From: Ignavibacteriota bacterium
GTDB lineage: Bacteria > Bacteroidota > Ignavibacteria > UBA10030 > BY39
Reading direction: 5' to 3'
DNA length: 64,000 nucleotides
Assembly (NCBI GenBank): GCA_003327435.1
Contig: QOQV01000006.1
Coordinates: forward strand, 110,065 to 174,064
Shown here in pieces: positions 63,115-64,000 of this stretch. Within the stretch, counting starts at the first letter, position 1; each line of letters starts with the position of its first letter. A program made the translations under genes and the position numbers. The notes beneath the pieces are model-generated. The model was not told the DNA's origin, searched no databases, and saw only the letters and a program-made list of their open reading frames with translations.

Positions 63115-64000
63115 TTCGCCTTTAATATTATTTTGCCAGATGAGGATGTTTTTAACCAATATCCAATACCAGGTCTAATTGAGTCTGAAACTACATAACC
63201 TGAATTTTGATACCAAAAATCTGAGGCGATAATACCAGGGGGTATAGTTATTACATCTTGTACCGATATGGGTTTGCTGATTGAACCTATAAAGTTCCAT
63301 CCTTCTAAAACATCAATTGTATCGCTTAATATTAGTTCACCACTAATTAAAAGTTTATGTATATATGGAAATTTTACAAAATAAGCGTTACCGTTTTCTA
63401 AGTTCGTTACAATACTATAACCTGAAGAATTATAGAAAAAAAAATTCGATATAGCTGTCGGAAAAATTGTTTTTGCATTATTATCTGTAACTTTTACTGG
63501 TAATGAAATTATATTCCATCCCTGAGATAAACTAACTTCAATGGCATTGGAAGTATATACTCCGAAATTGAATATTGTACCTTCTGAAAGTGTATCTACT
63601 CTCACGGTGTAATACGGTGTAACTCTGGATGGAAAAGTTGTTTGCCATCCTGATTTCAGAGTAAGTGAGATAGTATATATACCAGGTGATATTGAATCGA
63701 ATAAATAATTACCGGTTTGATCAGAAATGCTTTTAAACGATTTACCTTCTCCATCAAGTTTAATTTCCCAACCAGATAAAAATGGCTCACCGTTATTCAA
63801 TGCTCCATTATTATTTGAATCAAAGAATATACTACCTTTAATTTTTTTTAGGGGAATTTGTGGAGTTAAGTTTACTACATTTTTTACAATTTGTAGCATC
63901 ATATCCCTTCTTGGTACAACTTTACCATTAACTGTTGCAGGTAGGTAAGCTTCACCTATGTTCCAGAGTATTACCCCACCGATGGTTGAATCTTTTACAA
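63111..64000 (-). CDS. Large surface protein, C-terminal part (SdrD B-like domain plus duplicated GWN module), 5' truncated
   Basis: The frame stays open past the ORF track's Met 63902 to the window edge, so at least 295 residues of a longer protein are seen. An SdrD B-like/prealbumin-like domain has IKGSIFFDSNNNGALNNGEP and DQTGNYLFDSISPGIYTI. After it come two related units: GWNIISLPV with FFFYNSSGYSIVTNLENGNAYFV, and GWNFIGSIS with DFWYQNSGYVVSD...GIGYWLK. There is no PNPFNP sorting motif at the end. It converges on the sigma-54 gene with a TTAA overlap. Confidence 0.78.
   Translation of the reverse strand, partial: VKDSTIGGVILWNIGEAYLPATVNGKVVPRRDMMLQIVKNVVNLTPQIPLKKIKGSIFFDSNNNGALNNGEPFLSGWEIKLDGEGKSFKSISDQTGNYLFDSISPGIYTISLTLKSGWQTTFPSRVTPYYTVRVDTLSEGTIFNFGVYTSNAIEVSLSQGWNIISLPVKVTDNNAKTIFPTAISNFFFYNSSGYSIVTNLENGNAYFVKFPYIHKLLISGELILSDTIDVLEGWNFIGSISKPISVQDVITIPPGIIASDFWYQNSGYVVSDSIRPGIGYWLKTSSSGKIILKAN

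Noticed and set aside
1-64000. CRISPR array, insertion sequence, prophage or defence island
   Set aside because: No regularly spaced repeats, transposase, integrase, terminal inverted repeats or known defence proteins were seen; the genes are housekeeping, envelope or regulatory.

Overview
The window is AT-rich, gene-dense bacterial chromosome. Three signs point to the Ignavibacteria/Melioribacter side of the Bacteroidetes-Chlorobi superphylum: type IX secretion (T9SS)-like C-terminal sorting domains with PNPFNP motifs, Lpp-like and parvulin envelope lipoproteins, and the futalosine menaquinone route. Many genes have a clear Shine-Dalgarno sequence, and several promoters read TTGAcA-16/17-TATAaT, which is not the usual Bacteroidetes pattern. 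Phylum placement is inference from gene content only. I see no insertion sequence, prophage, CRISPR array or rRNA operon. Apart from the edge-truncated genes, the window looks like core genome.

Layout. 0-1.8 kb: tail of a methylmalonyl-CoA mutase large subunit and guaA. 1.8-15.3 kb: a chorismate-centred island. It encodes a UbiA-type prenyltransferase, UbiX- and UbiD-type decarboxylation proteins, an MqnE-MqnA fusion, MqnC, PabB, PabC, then (minus strand) MqnD and the MenG/UbiE methyltransferase, and finally DAHP synthase. Every step of futalosine menaquinone synthesis is present except a recognisable MqnB. A DUF2148 protein, rubrerythrin and a beta-CASP metallo-hydrolase sit inside the island. 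15.3-23.5 kb: an ABC exporter pair, a TPR/periplasmic-binding fusion, RadC, an Lpp-like lipoprotein with a LysM-like partner under a consensus promoter, PhoH and MazG. 23.6-27.7 kb: response regulator, histidine kinase, NtrC-type regulator and a STAS protein.

27.7-33.7 kb: an ExbB-ExbD-ExbD-TonB motor followed by a small membrane protein, a PstS-like lipoprotein, a TPR protein, pyrophosphatase and tRNA-Thr(CGT). 33.8-39.6 kb: a secreted PHP-type hydrolase with T9SS tail, L31, a GlmU-like protein, RsmB and a DUF1028 protein. 39.6-47.3 kb: threonine-to-glycine catabolism (Tdh, Kbl), a PAS membrane protein, EF-P, AccB, AccC, GcvH and GcvPA. 47.3-51.6 kb: ComM/YifB, methylmalonyl-CoA epimerase, UvrC and a Spy-like protein. 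51.7-61.1 kb: three parvulin-type chaperones, MoxR, a subtilisin-like T9SS cargo and a VWA-like membrane protein. 61.1-64 kb: S20, initiator tRNA, a sigma-54 activator with a degenerate receiver, and the 3' part of a large surface protein.

The most notable points are the MqnE-MqnA fusion, an EF-P with Asn at the usual lysine loop-tip position, a roughly 50-residue insertion in Tdh, the degenerate receiver of the last sigma-54 activator, the TonB motor linked to an orphan PstS-like lipoprotein, and four of five convergent gene pairs sharing a 4-bp TTAA/TTAG stop overlap. No intergenic stretch exceeds about 300 bases.
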